Of a stretch of 33,006 nt of DNA, positions 1 through 8,440 are shown piece by piece; positions within the stretch are counted from its first letter, which is position 1, and each line of letters begins with the position of its first letter. The stretch lies in the NCBI GenBank assembly GCA_035560815.1, contig DATMYR010000003.1:1-33006 (forward strand), in the 5' to 3' direction. The DNA comes from UBA5314 sp035560815. Its GTDB lineage: Bacteria > Bacillota > Syntrophomonadia > Syntrophomonadales > Syntrophomonadaceae. Position numbers and translations under genes: made by a program. The notes under the pieces are model-generated. The model was not told where the DNA came from. It made no database searches and saw only the letters and a list, made by a program, of their open reading frames with translations.

Positions 1-357
1 ATCTATATATTGTTGAAAGCTTTTTTCATCGTATCGGTTCCAAATCTCATTAAATAGTTCCTGATGTTTATATTCCTTTTCCTGAGGTTTAGTGACTTTA
101 AGGCTTTTGGCGTCGGCCTCGATAAAGGAAATATCTGAAAGAATCTCAAATTGGTTTATTGCTTCGTCAGCGATTTGGCGGGCTTGCTCATAAGGATGTT
201 TTGAAGAAGTGTCGCTATTGAATGCGTACTTTTCCCATCTCATATTCATATTTACGAGAGTCACCACTTTTGCATAAGCAAAAAATGGAGAGCTTCCGGC
301 AGCGTTCATTAGTTCCTTTAGTTCATTTAGTTTAGTTAAATAAATACTTCGATCCAT
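1..357 (-). CDS. Partial ORF, unknown; possibly a sugar or SAM methyltransferase
   Basis: An open reading frame starts with ATG at 357 and runs off the left edge, leaving 119 codons with no stop. A strong AGGAGG (365-370) sits 7 nt upstream and overlaps the stop codon of the preceding acyltransferase gene, so this is a real, translationally linked last visible gene of the operon. The visible N-terminal part is helical and charged, beginning MDRSIYLTKLNELKELM, with no signal peptide and no recognisable catalytic motif. The stretch around residues 100-118 (LFNEIWNRYDEKSFQQYID) reminds me of N-terminal extensions of class I SAM-dependent methyltransferases found in polysaccharide clusters. That is recollection, not a motif match. 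The call that it is coding is firm; the function is open. Confidence 0.75.
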   Translation of the reverse strand, partial: MDRSIYLTKLNELKELMNAAGSSPFFAYAKVVTLVNMNMRWEKYAFNSDTSSKHPYEQARQIADEAINQFEILSDISFIEADAKSLKVTKPQEKEYKHQELFNEIWNRYDEKSFQQYID

Positions 358-368
358 TGGGAATCCTC

Positions 369-974
369 CTACTTTCTTTCAGAAATAACTCTGGCTGGAA
401 TTCCGGCAGCTATATTGTATGGGGCTATGTTTTTCGTTACAACCGAGCCAGCGCCTACAACAGCACCATCACCTATCGATACTCCTTTTCCTATAAAGAC
501 CTGACCCCCCAGCCATACATCTGAACCTATAGCAACCGGGGCACCGACAAAGCCCTGATCCTGAATGTACGCATCCTTGTTTAAGCCGTGATCGGAAGAA
601 TTTATATATACAAATGCGGCAAATATGCATTTTTCCCCAATGGTGAGTCCATGCCCGCCATTGAATATGCTGTAATTCCCCAAAACTGCACCTTTACTAA
701 CCTTTAACTCCGCATTGTTGGCGCTTACCAACCAGTTTTCGGTTCCGGTTCTTACACCGTCTTCTAAAATGAGCCTACCGTTTTTTCTTAAGCGAATATA
801 GGTTTTTCCCCCCAGGCTGACGTTGTCACCGATAATAATGCTTCTCCATCTTGCCCCATCTCTCAATAATATATCAAGCGGGCCCAGGATAACCAGATTT
901 CTGCCTACCTGACTGCCCCGGAGCCTTAGATAGATTGTCCAAAACATGCCTCTTATCTTAGTTAGTACTTTCAA
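369..974 (-). CDS. Hexapeptide-repeat (left-handed beta-helix) acyltransferase
   Basis: A 201-residue soluble protein with degenerate hexapeptide repeats ([LIV]-G-x4) across residues about 45-190, such as IGDNVSLGG, IGSDVWLGG, IGKGVSIGDG and AVVGAGSVVTK. It ends in the IPARVI motif typical of WbbJ/LacA/NodL-type O- or N-acetyltransferases. The family transfers an acetyl or other acyl group from acyl-CoA to a sugar. The histidine in SSDHGLN is the likely catalytic base by analogy. It sits between asnB and the left-edge gene in a glycan operon, so the probable substrate is a nucleotide sugar or glycan intermediate. Length is normal for the family. Substrate and acyl group cannot be read from sequence. 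Confidence 0.88.
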   Translation of the reverse strand: MKVLTKIRGMFWTIYLRLRGSQVGRNLVILGPLDILLRDGARWRSIIIGDNVSLGGKTYIRLRKNGRLILEDGVRTGTENWLVSANNAELKVSKGAVLGNYSIFNGGHGLTIGEKCIFAAFVYINSSDHGLNKDAYIQDQGFVGAPVAIGSDVWLGGQVFIGKGVSIGDGAVVGAGSVVTKNIAPYNIAAGIPARVISERK

Positions 975-992
975 TAGATGACACCCTCGCGT

Positions 993-2819
993 TTAACAAT
1001 TAAACTGTCTAAGAAACAAATTAACGTTAATAATATTAAATATGAATTTGCTGTAACTGTTATCCTGCGGATTACTTTGAATTAGAGTACGCACTTTTTC
1101 TTTATCTACAAAATCATAAACCGGGCCATCGTCAAGTATAAACGCCTGATTATCTGAATTATTCAGGTCAATTAAAGAATGAATAGATGCATTGAACCCC
1201 TTTTTCTGCCGGTCCAACCTTACCTTATCATTAAGTAAACCTTTCACCGACTCCCGAAGAATAAATTTGCCATATCCGTTCTGAATTAAATGCTCGTTGG
1301 GTATTGAATAACAAAAGTCAAACATATTAGAATCCAGATAAGGACTGCGGTTTTCTATGGAAAACATCATTGAATTCAGGTCGTCCTCATGTAAGATGGG
1401 GGGGACCGCTTCATGAAACAACTCATTCATCATCCGGTTGCGCAGCAATGAATCACAGTAATATTGCTCGCTAAATTCCTCATTAAAATCCCTGTTAAGA
1501 TATCCGGCAAACACATTGTTGTCTAGATAAATATGGGCTCTTATACTGGTATCGTTAAAGTATAATTCAGGGTTCCGTAAATAAGGGTTTCTTACAAACC
1601 TCCCGGTATTGTTCTGCCAATCAGCCAGATATTTACTATAATCGGGGCGGTCTCTCATTTCATAAAGGTGAAGGTTGAAATGATCGTAATAACCGGTAAG
1701 AAGTTCGTCAGCCGCAGTGCCGGAAGCAACCACCCGGTATCCCTGTTTGGATATAGACTCGGATAGAAAGGAGTGAATATAATACGAAATAGTATATACA
1801 GGTGCATCATGGTAGTTGACTAAAGCCTTCAATCGGTCAATAAACCCATCCTGGGGGATTTCTATAATAGTATGCTTGCAGCCCAGGTCATCAATAGTAG
1901 CCCGAATGTTATCATATTCATTGTAACGTTCATCACTATCAATAATTGAAAACGTAGCCACATCGTAATTAAAAGCCTTTGCAGCTATGGAAACAATAGC
2001 GGATGAATCCACTCCTCCACTTAAACAGAAGGCCAGGGGAACATCCGAACGCAGCCTTAATTTTATGCTGGTTAATAGGTGGTGCTTGAAGCCTTCTATT
2101 GCCTCTTCGATTTTCATATCCGCTTTAATGGAGCATTTAGGTTGCCAATATCTGATTGTTTTACAGCTAAGCTCACTGTCTACTATCATGCTGCTTGCAT
2201 AGGGGAGTTCATCAATGTTTTTAAAAAAGGTATCTCCTGTTTTATATAGTGATTTATAACCATTAACCAGGTAGCGGTATAAATGCTGGTAGTTAATATC
2301 TAAAAGGGAATCTGATAATGAGCGGATATATTTTACCTCAGAAGCAAAGAAAATACCCCGGGGTGTTCTGTACAAGTACAGCGGTTTTTCTCCAAATCTA
2401 TCGCGGGATAAAAAAAGCTGCCCTTTACGGCGATCATAAATAGCGAAGCTCCACATTCCCTCAAAGTGCTGCACACAATCCTTTCCGTAATATAGATAAG
2501 ATTGGAGAAGGACCTCTGTGTCCGATTGGGTTTTAAAGTTCACTCCCTTGCCCTGAAGGTATTCACGCAGTTCAACATGGTTGTATATTTCCCCATTAAA
2601 AACCAGGGTGCACTCATCAATAGAGAACGGTTGATTGGAGCGCTCTTCCAGATCGATGATACCCAATCTACTATGTAACAAAGAAACTGTATACTTTTGT
2701 TCGTTAAAAGTCTTGAAAGCCTGATGGTCAGGGCCACGGTTTAACATCAAAGACAAGGTGTTTCTAATGTTGTCTGTCGCAATAGGTTCTTTACCTATAT
2801 ATCCGGCAATACCACACAT
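993..2819 (-). CDS. asnB: Asparagine synthase (glutamine-hydrolysing)-like amidotransferase
   Basis: A 608-residue protein of full AsnB length. It starts MCGIAGYIG, so Cys2 becomes the N-terminal nucleophile of a class II glutamine amidotransferase domain (residues 2 to about 190, with SDTEVLL and RDRFGEKPLY). An ATP-pyrophosphatase synthase domain follows, with the P-loop SGGVDSS near residue 266. The enzyme uses glutamine and ATP to amidate a carboxylate. ATG 2819 is preceded by AGGAG about 10 nt upstream. It lies 17 nt after the deacetylase gene inside a sugar operon. AsnB paralogues in such clusters often amidate a uronic or nonulosonic acid carboxyl rather than aspartate, but that is inference. 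Housekeeping asparagine synthesis remains possible. Confidence 0.9.
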   Translation of the reverse strand: MCGIAGYIGKEPIATDNIRNTLSLMLNRGPDHQAFKTFNEQKYTVSLLHSRLGIIDLEERSNQPFSIDECTLVFNGEIYNHVELREYLQGKGVNFKTQSDTEVLLQSYLYYGKDCVQHFEGMWSFAIYDRRKGQLFLSRDRFGEKPLYLYRTPRGIFFASEVKYIRSLSDSLLDINYQHLYRYLVNGYKSLYKTGDTFFKNIDELPYASSMIVDSELSCKTIRYWQPKCSIKADMKIEEAIEGFKHHLLTSIKLRLRSDVPLAFCLSGGVDSSAIVSIAAKAFNYDVATFSIIDSDERYNEYDNIRATIDDLGCKHTIIEIPQDGFIDRLKALVNYHDAPVYTISYYIHSFLSESISKQGYRVVASGTAADELLTGYYDHFNLHLYEMRDRPDYSKYLADWQNNTGRFVRNPYLRNPELYFNDTSIRAHIYLDNNVFAGYLNRDFNEEFSEQYYCDSLLRNRMMNELFHEAVPPILHEDDLNSMMFSIENRSPYLDSNMFDFCYSIPNEHLIQNGYGKFILRESVKGLLNDKVRLDRQKKGFNASIHSLIDLNNSDNQAFILDDGPVYDFVDKEKVRTLIQSNPQDNSYSKFIFNIINVNLFLRQFNC

Positions 2820-2836
2820 ATAATTCGTACTCCTAT

Positions 2837-3742
2837 TTATACAACTGCTATTCTCTTGAGATGAAACAGGTCATCTGACGACTGGTTAGTACCATCAATA
2901 GCTGTTGGGCAGCATTCAATGCCATATTTTTTGAGTATTGCGATCACTTGCGGAGAATAACAATACTCCAATCCTTCCGGGTAGGAATAGTGCCTTAAAG
3001 TAATTCCGGCCTTATCCTTCATCAGCATGAAGCTGGTTTTGATCTCATTTTCAAGCTCAGTATTGCTTAGAAATGCCAGGTTTACATGATGGTGGCTGTG
3101 CCCGCCAATAGTAAATAACTTATGGCCGGACAGTTCCTGAACTTGCTTCCAGGTCACCTTTAGATCAAGTGGGTCATCGCTTGATTTGATTTCTTCGCTA
3201 CCACATTGACGGTAAATTTCCTTAACCAGTAATTCCTCCGATATGCTGGCATCCGTCTTAACATAAGCTCTAAGGTAATCCAAAATCATCAGTTTATTTT
3301 GAACCGTCCCTATATCGACTGACTCTACCTGCCAGGGTAAGCGCAATGATAGCTGTTTGGTATTCTCGAAACAGTATTCAATGTGGTCAATCCAGGACAT
3401 GGCATTTGTTTCGATAAAGAAAGTGCTGAAATAAAAGGTCGCAGGCACTTTGTAATCGCACAGGATAGGTGCAGCAACTGAGTAATTATTCTCAAAACCA
3501 TCATCAAAGGTGACAACAAACGCCCCCGGGGGAAATGGTTCCCCGGTCTGATGGTATTTTATGACATCGTCCATGGAGAGCGCATAGCCGCTTTTAGATA
3601 ATGAAGATATACATTCGCGAAAATATCCACTGGGGAGGTGTTTCCTGGTGTAATTTCGAACGGTGTAATCTGAATTATTAACCACTCCGTGAAACAAAAA
3701 TATACTGAGTTTATGGTCATTTAACCTATCTTGCAAGTTCAT
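2837..3742 (-). CDS. Polysaccharide deacetylase (NodB homology, CE4)
   Basis: A 301-residue protein with the NodB motifs: TFDDG at residues 78-82 (catalytic/metal Asp80-Asp81) and the metal-binding HSHHH at 215-219. Family members remove N-acetyl groups from GlcNAc-type sugars using a divalent metal. No signal peptide is visible, so it may act on a cytoplasmic lipid- or nucleotide-linked intermediate, unlike wall-peptidoglycan deacetylases, which are exported. ATG 3742 has GGAGGG a few bases upstream and lies 17 bp inside the end of the formyltransferase-like gene, implying coupled translation. Pairing a deacetylase with a formyltransferase-fold protein would allow an acetyl-to-formyl swap on an amino sugar. 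That idea is mine. Confidence 0.87.
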   Translation of the reverse strand: MNLQDRLNDHKLSIFLFHGVVNNSDYTVRNYTRKHLPSGYFRECISSLSKSGYALSMDDVIKYHQTGEPFPPGAFVVTFDDGFENNYSVAAPILCDYKVPATFYFSTFFIETNAMSWIDHIEYCFENTKQLSLRLPWQVESVDIGTVQNKLMILDYLRAYVKTDASISEELLVKEIYRQCGSEEIKSSDDPLDLKVTWKQVQELSGHKLFTIGGHSHHHVNLAFLSNTELENEIKTSFMLMKDKAGITLRHYSYPEGLEYCYSPQVIAILKKYGIECCPTAIDGTNQSSDDLFHLKRIAVV

Positions 3743-4451
3743 CTATACCCTCCGCGTAATTGCGAAACTTTTTGACACATATCTCCTTTAACACCGATGG
3801 CATGAAGGAATAATAACGCCCCTGTTTCCGTTGAGGTCTGGATAAAAAATCGCCATACCGGGAAAAGAAATCGAGCGCCGATAGGACCAACATCAGGCAA
3901 ATATCAGTGTTATGGTGCCGGAGTTCATGTAATCCCATGCCTTTAAAAACAGGAACTGCACCCTGATTAATTATCTCACCGGCATCAAGATCCTGGTTTA
4001 CCCTGTGCAATGTAGTAATCAAACCCGTAAAGTCATTGTGGTAAATTGCCCAGAGGTGGGAATCCAAACCACGGTAGTACTCCGGGTCGCCGCCGTGAAG
4101 GTTTATAATTCCCCTGGGGCAGCAGTCAATGATTTCCCGGCCAAGTTTACTGGTGCCAAATACGATTACAACATCAGGTGTGGTTTTGCTTAAACACTGT
4201 ACGGTTTTGAAACAATTAATAGCGTCTACAGTCAGGCAATCAGCCACATCATGAATAGAAATGTCAGCTCCATGGAAAAAGACCGATCTTTCGTAAGAGT
4301 CTCTATCATCCTCATAGGAATGATGGGTTTCAAATAAAGGGGCAGAGGATAGCTTTTCTATAATTACCGTATCAATTGAATAAGTCCTGCTTAACTCCCG
4401 GAAAAAATAAGTATGGTGCAATGTATCGGTTGTTAATAGCGCGATCTTCAT
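3726..4451 (-). CDS. Formyltransferase-fold protein, probable amino-sugar N-formyltransferase
   Basis: A 241-residue protein from ATG 4451 (an upstream in-frame TTG at 4460 overlaps the neuB stop and is less likely). The middle carries the formyl transferase signature: INLHGGDPEYYRG, with Asn117 and His119, and DLDAGEI with Asp156. These form the Asn-His-Asp triad of 10-formyltetrahydrofolate-dependent enzymes. It lacks the C-terminal tRNA-binding domain of methionyl-tRNA formyltransferase and is short, which fits sugar N-formyltransferases (ArnA-N, VioF and FdtF types). The N-terminal half is a divergent Rossmann-like region. It sits directly between neuB and the deacetylase gene. The formyl group is inferred; other one-carbon or acyl transfers are possible. 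Confidence 0.8.
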   Translation of the reverse strand: MKIALLTTDTLHHTYFFRELSRTYSIDTVIIEKLSSAPLFETHHSYEDDRDSYERSVFFHGADISIHDVADCLTVDAINCFKTVQCLSKTTPDVVIVFGTSKLGREIIDCCPRGIINLHGGDPEYYRGLDSHLWAIYHNDFTGLITTLHRVNQDLDAGEIINQGAVPVFKGMGLHELRHHNTDICLMLVLSALDFFSRYGDFLSRPQRKQGRYYSFMPSVLKEICVKKFRNYAEGIDELAR

Positions 4452-4456
4452 GTTTA

Positions 4457-5476
4457 TCAAGCCTTTTCGTCGAAAATGTCAGCGGTGAGCATTTGACCTT
4501 TGCTTACTGCCTTTTTTATCTCTTTACCGAGAAGCAAGGATTCGTTACCCGGCGCAATGCCCCCGGCAGGCCTGACCCAGGTAATATCATTTCCACTGAG
4601 TATTTTTCCAGCCGGTAAATCACGGCGGGAGACAATGGAGCGTCGTACTGCTGTCACTACTTCTTTTTCACTGCTCTGAAGGACTTTTTCACCACTCCCC
4701 AGCAAGACTGTAGCCTGTTTGACAGCATCAACCAGGGATTTCATTTCTGCCGGGTCAGCAGATATCTGGTGGTCTCTAAAATCGGAATAGTTTTTGTCAA
4801 TGGTGAAGTGCTTTTCTATTATCCGAGCACCCAGGGCTACGGATAGCACGGCAGCGGTAATACCAATGGTATGATCCGAATACCCGATGGTGCAGTTAAG
4901 ATTGCTTTGAAGATTGCGTATAGCAGCCAGATTGGCTTGATCGGTTGGGACCGGATAACTAGTTACGCAGTGAAGAATGGCCAGCTTCTGTTCAGTATTA
5001 TGCTCTGACCATACCTGCTCAATAAGGGCTTTAGTGTAGCGAATTTGGGTCATGTCAGCCAGCCCGCTGGATAGAATTACAGGTTTTAAGGTATGGGCAA
5101 CACAATTTATCAGGGGATAAAAATTGTTGTCCCCGGAGGCTATCTTAAATGCCGGAACAATGTTGTTAAGGAATTGCGCACTTTCTATATCAAAAGGGGT
5201 GGACAAAAATATTAGACCTGCATGCCTGGCCACCTTACTGAGCCTTTCAAACTCATCAAAGTTGAGTTCAAAGGCTTTTAGTCTTGAAAAGCGTGCTTCA
5301 TCCGTCTTGCTTACGTAGAATTCAGTTTGGTAGGTTTGAAATTTGACTGCGCCAACACCTGCATCGGCAGCCAAACCCACCATATCCTCAGCTAGAGTAT
5401 AACTGCCTTCATGGTTGTTGCCGATTTCTGCTACAATCAAAACATCCTTGTCCAGGTCATAATTATCAATCTTCAT
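4457..5476 (-). CDS. NeuB/SpsE-family nonulosonic acid synthase
   Basis: A 339-residue protein of normal NeuB length. The TIM barrel starts with VAEIGNNHEGS and continues through KFQTYQTE, LSTPFD, FKIASGD, ILSSGLA, LHCVTSYP, GYSDHT and IEKHFT(I)DK, all landmark motifs of sialic/legionaminic/pseudaminic acid synthases. A C-terminal SAF (antifreeze-like) domain covers about 280-337. The enzyme condenses phosphoenolpyruvate with an N-acylhexosamine to make a nine-carbon keto acid; a metal ion is needed. ATG 5476 has AGGAGG 6 nt upstream. Whether the product is sialic, legionaminic, pseudaminic or a spore-coat-type sugar cannot be told. The neighbouring SpsF-like, DegT and GNAT genes point to an aminated, acylated substrate. 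Confidence 0.93.
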   Translation of the reverse strand: MKIDNYDLDKDVLIVAEIGNNHEGSYTLAEDMVGLAADAGVGAVKFQTYQTEFYVSKTDEARFSRLKAFELNFDEFERLSKVARHAGLIFLSTPFDIESAQFLNNIVPAFKIASGDNNFYPLINCVAHTLKPVILSSGLADMTQIRYTKALIEQVWSEHNTEQKLAILHCVTSYPVPTDQANLAAIRNLQSNLNCTIGYSDHTIGITAAVLSVALGARIIEKHFTIDKNYSDFRDHQISADPAEMKSLVDAVKQATVLLGSGEKVLQSSEKEVVTAVRRSIVSRRDLPAGKILSGNDITWVRPAGGIAPGNESLLLGKEIKKAVSKGQMLTADIFDEKA

Positions 5477-5486
5477 GCTTTGCCTC

Positions 5487-6224
5487 CTAGAGGTGGTAAT
5501 GCATAACGTGGTATGCTTCCATTAACCGAAATCCCATTTTTTCATAAAGACTTACAGATGCAAGGTTGACCAGTTGGGTGCCAACACGGATTTCGCCAAC
5601 CTTACTACAATTTGCCAGTGCATATTCAATCATTTTTTGAGCAATGCCCATTTGCCTATAAGACGAATCAACCGCAATCAGGTCAATAGTTAAAACCCCC
5701 TGGCCATCATAAAGAAGCTGTAAGAAGCCAGCCGCAAGCTCTCCACTATATGCTACAACCATATATTCTCCGCGTTTGCCCCGAAAAAAGTTTCTGGCCC
5801 ATTCTGTTTTAATCTGGTTTGCCATATCAGTAGTAAAATCCTTATCTGTATGGAACCGACTAAATGTAAAAGCCCTGCCGGCTATTTGGCATACTGAAAT
5901 TTCGTCTTCTGGTACGGCAAATCTTAGACCTTGATAATTACCTGGCAGTGCATAACCGCTTACCGACATTTTTAAAATGACACTGGTATCGACAAGGTTA
6001 AAACCTATATCAGTGAGGTGCTTTATTGCTCCTAACAAGTGAATAGGTACTTTAATATAGCAAAAACAGGACTCTTTATGTAAAAAGCTATATATTGCCG
6101 TTTTCTCTTTACATAAATAACCTTCATCCAGTGTTAAAGTATTACTCAGGTTGTAAACTGGTTTATTTATCATACTAGCCAGCCAGGGGTCAGTTTTAAA
6201 GTATTGCTCTATACCTAAATCCAT
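5487..6224 (-). CDS. GNAT-family N-acetyltransferase (WecD/PseH-like)
   Basis: A 245-residue protein whose C-terminal half (about 110-245) is a GNAT domain. It has the beta4 strand LTIDLIAVDSSYR, the acetyl-CoA-binding QMGIAQKMIEYA (Q/RxxGxG/A motif A) and the terminal VSLYEKMGFR motif. The N-terminal half is divergent, as in dTDP-fucosamine acetyltransferase WecD. The likely job is acetyl transfer from acetyl-CoA to the amino group introduced by the DegT aminotransferase two genes upstream. ATG 6224 follows GGAGG by about 9 nt. Only 10 nt separate it from neuB, so the product probably feeds the synthase directly. Confidence 0.85.
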   Translation of the reverse strand: MDLGIEQYFKTDPWLASMINKPVYNLSNTLTLDEGYLCKEKTAIYSFLHKESCFCYIKVPIHLLGAIKHLTDIGFNLVDTSVILKMSVSGYALPGNYQGLRFAVPEDEISVCQIAGRAFTFSRFHTDKDFTTDMANQIKTEWARNFFRGKRGEYMVVAYSGELAAGFLQLLYDGQGVLTIDLIAVDSSYRQMGIAQKMIEYALANCSKVGEIRVGTQLVNLASVSLYEKMGFRLMEAYHVMHYHL

Positions 6225-6249
6225 TAGGTATAACCTCCAAGTGTTTAAT

Positions 6250-7278
6250 TTAGCCTATCAGGTTGGACCACTGATCCTTATACCACTTAATATAATTTAC
6301 AAAGCCCTCTTCTAAAGGATGATTCGGACTATAGCCTATCATCTCTCGTGCCTTGTCTACACCGAGAGTTCCCCTGTCCGGAGTTAGTTTATCTTTAGGA
6401 AGATATCTGATCTGTATTTCCGGAAAATGCTCTTTCAGGATAGTTGCCAATTGACCTATTGACCGTGATTCCCCATAGGTTAAATTAAAAATCTGGTTAA
6501 TAGAATTAGGGCTTTCCATAACGTTGACAATACCGCTGGTAAGATCCTCAATGTTAGTAAAATCAAGCCGGTCCGACCCGTCGCCATTTACAGATATATC
6601 CAGGCCCCGCATAGCGTTTTCAATGAAAACCTGTCCAACCCTCCTGCTTACACAACGCGGCCCGTAGAGAGCTGAGGGACGTACAATTGTATAGGGCATA
6701 TCGAATACCTGGTTATAAGCTATGACGAGTTTTTCGCCGGCGAATTTGAGTGCTCCATATATACCCAGAGGGTTGCAGGGCGTTTCTTCAGTAACGCTCC
6801 CGGTGGGGAAATTACCGTATACCATACTGGAGGAAAAATAAATGAAATGTTTTACATTCAGTGAGGCTGATCTTGCATTGTCCAGGGCATTTTCCAGAGT
6901 TCTCAGGTTGTGGTCAAAAGTTGAGTAGGGGTCTTTATTAGATTCGGCGGCGTGGGAAACCGCAGCCAAATGTACAATGGTATCGATATTCAGTTGCTCA
7001 AGAATCTCCGACAGTTTAAAATAATCGCGAGCATCATCTTCAAATAGACGAATATGATTCTCCTGAAGCATATTCAGGCGTTGTTCTATTATTTTTAAGT
7101 AGAGACCCGCATTGGGGATCATATCACGTTTGTCAACAAAGCTATGATAGTTGTTTACTGCAAGGCTATCCACAATCGAAACCTCTGCTCCAAGACTCTT
7201 CAACTTAATAGCCAGGTTGTGTCCAATAAAACCTGCTCCCCCGATTAGTGCAATTTTTCTCCCCGATAAAGAACCCAT
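6250..7278 (-). CDS. NAD-dependent sugar-nucleotide epimerase (extended SDR)
   Basis: A 342-residue extended short-chain dehydrogenase. The Rossmann motif is GGAGFIGHN (residues 13-21), followed by SSSMVYG (catalytic Ser) and Tyr174-x3-Lys178 in YGALK. It carries LYGPR and a C-terminal substrate domain. The SSSMVYG loop lacks the Asp-Glu pair of 4,6-dehydratases (DEVYG), so an epimerase or reductase role on an NDP-sugar is more likely than dehydration. GAGGTG precedes ATG 7278. The neighbouring aminotransferase stop is 2 bp away, placing the two in one coupled unit. Substrate unknown. Confidence 0.88.
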   Translation of the reverse strand: MGSLSGRKIALIGGAGFIGHNLAIKLKSLGAEVSIVDSLAVNNYHSFVDKRDMIPNAGLYLKIIEQRLNMLQENHIRLFEDDARDYFKLSEILEQLNIDTIVHLAAVSHAAESNKDPYSTFDHNLRTLENALDNARSASLNVKHFIYFSSSMVYGNFPTGSVTEETPCNPLGIYGALKFAGEKLVIAYNQVFDMPYTIVRPSALYGPRCVSRRVGQVFIENAMRGLDISVNGDGSDRLDFTNIEDLTSGIVNVMESPNSINQIFNLTYGESRSIGQLATILKEHFPEIQIRYLPKDKLTPDRGTLGVDKAREMIGYSPNHPLEEGFVNYIKWYKDQWSNLIG

Positions 7279-7279
7279 G

Positions 7280-8428
7280 TTATTTCACCTCATTGATTGC
7301 ATTTTTTATTATTTCCACTATATATTCCATATCCTCTATATTCAAATGTGGTCCTACCGGCAAGGCAATACCTCGAGAACTAAGCCGTTTAGCCACGGGG
7401 AAATCCTTATCGCTAAAATCATATTTATTTCGATAATAGGACATATAAGGAACCGGCTGGGGATAATAAATGCTTGTACCCACCCCTTTTGTCTGAAGAT
7501 ATTGCATGATGTTATAGCGTTTATTAGCCAAGGGCTCCCTAAGTATCATTGAGTGACAGTAATAACTGCTCTGATAGTTGTCGTGACTGCTTTGAAGTAT
7601 TTCTACCTCTTCAATTTCATTTAATCCCCGGCTTAGTGCCGCATAGTTTTCCCGGCGTTGTTTTAAAAACCCCGGTATCCGTTTCATCTGTTCCAGTCCT
7701 ATGGCTGCTCCAATTTCATTCATGCGGTAGTTAAAGCCCAGTGCTTCAACATCATACATACCGGGAATCTTTCGCTCGCTTACGATGTTGCGATCAATTC
7801 CAAAGGCCCGTAGCATCGAAATTCTCCCTGCAATTTCCGGATTCCGCGTAACCAGCATGCCGCCTTCGGCAGTCGTAATATGTTTTACTGGATAAAACGA
7901 GAAACAGCCAACATCTCCTTTTAGCCCAGCATGTTCTCCGTTAAAATAAGTGCCAATAGCCAGGGCACAGTCTTCTACAACAAAAAGTCTATGTTTTTTG
8001 GCTATATCCATTATTCGATCCATATCAACTGGCATACCTAAATAATGAACCACCGAAATTGCTTTGGTATGCTCGGTTATCTTATTTTCAATCTGATCAA
8101 TATCGATGTTCCCGGTTTCTTTTTCCGCATCCACAAAAACAGCCCGAGCTCCGCACAACTCAACGGCATGAGCGGTAGCAGCGTGGGTCTGAGCAGGGAC
8201 AATTACCTCGTCTCCCGAGCCCAAACCCAAATAGAAATATGCCAGATGCAACGCAGCCGTACACGAGGAAACCGCAATAGTGTGCTCAACACCTACAAAT
8301 TGTGCAAAAGCCACCTCAAAATCTTTAACCAGAGGGCCGTGGGTCAAAGTCGTTCCACTGAGAACTTTTAATACAGCTTGTCTCTCTTCGTCCCCGATTA
8401 TAGGTTTTCCGAAAGGTATGTTCTTCAT
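7280..8428 (-). CDS. DegT/DnrJ/EryC1/StrS (SpsC-like) sugar aminotransferase
   Basis: A 382-residue PLP-dependent fold-type I aminotransferase. Landmarks are the N-terminal IPFGKP..G.EE, SSCTAALHLA (phosphate binding), VHYLGMPVDM, EDCALAIG and FSFYPVKHITTAEGG with the PLP lysine at Lys182. Family members transfer an amino group, usually from glutamate, to a 4-keto or 3-keto nucleotide sugar. A 4-keto substrate could come from the 4,6-dehydratase encoded at 10970-12838. GGGAG lies upstream of ATG 8428. It is the step preceding acetylation by the GNAT protein in legionaminic/pseudaminic-type pathways. Confidence 0.92.
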   Translation of the reverse strand: MKNIPFGKPIIGDEERQAVLKVLSGTTLTHGPLVKDFEVAFAQFVGVEHTIAVSSCTAALHLAYFYLGLGSGDEVIVPAQTHAATAHAVELCGARAVFVDAEKETGNIDIDQIENKITEHTKAISVVHYLGMPVDMDRIMDIAKKHRLFVVEDCALAIGTYFNGEHAGLKGDVGCFSFYPVKHITTAEGGMLVTRNPEIAGRISMLRAFGIDRNIVSERKIPGMYDVEALGFNYRMNEIGAAIGLEQMKRIPGFLKQRRENYAALSRGLNEIEEVEILQSSHDNYQSSYYCHSMILREPLANKRYNIMQYLQTKGVGTSIYYPQPVPYMSYYRNKYDFSDKDFPVAKRLSSRGIALPVGPHLNIEDMEYIVEIIKNAINEVK

Positions 8429-8440
8429 TGATCTCTCTCC

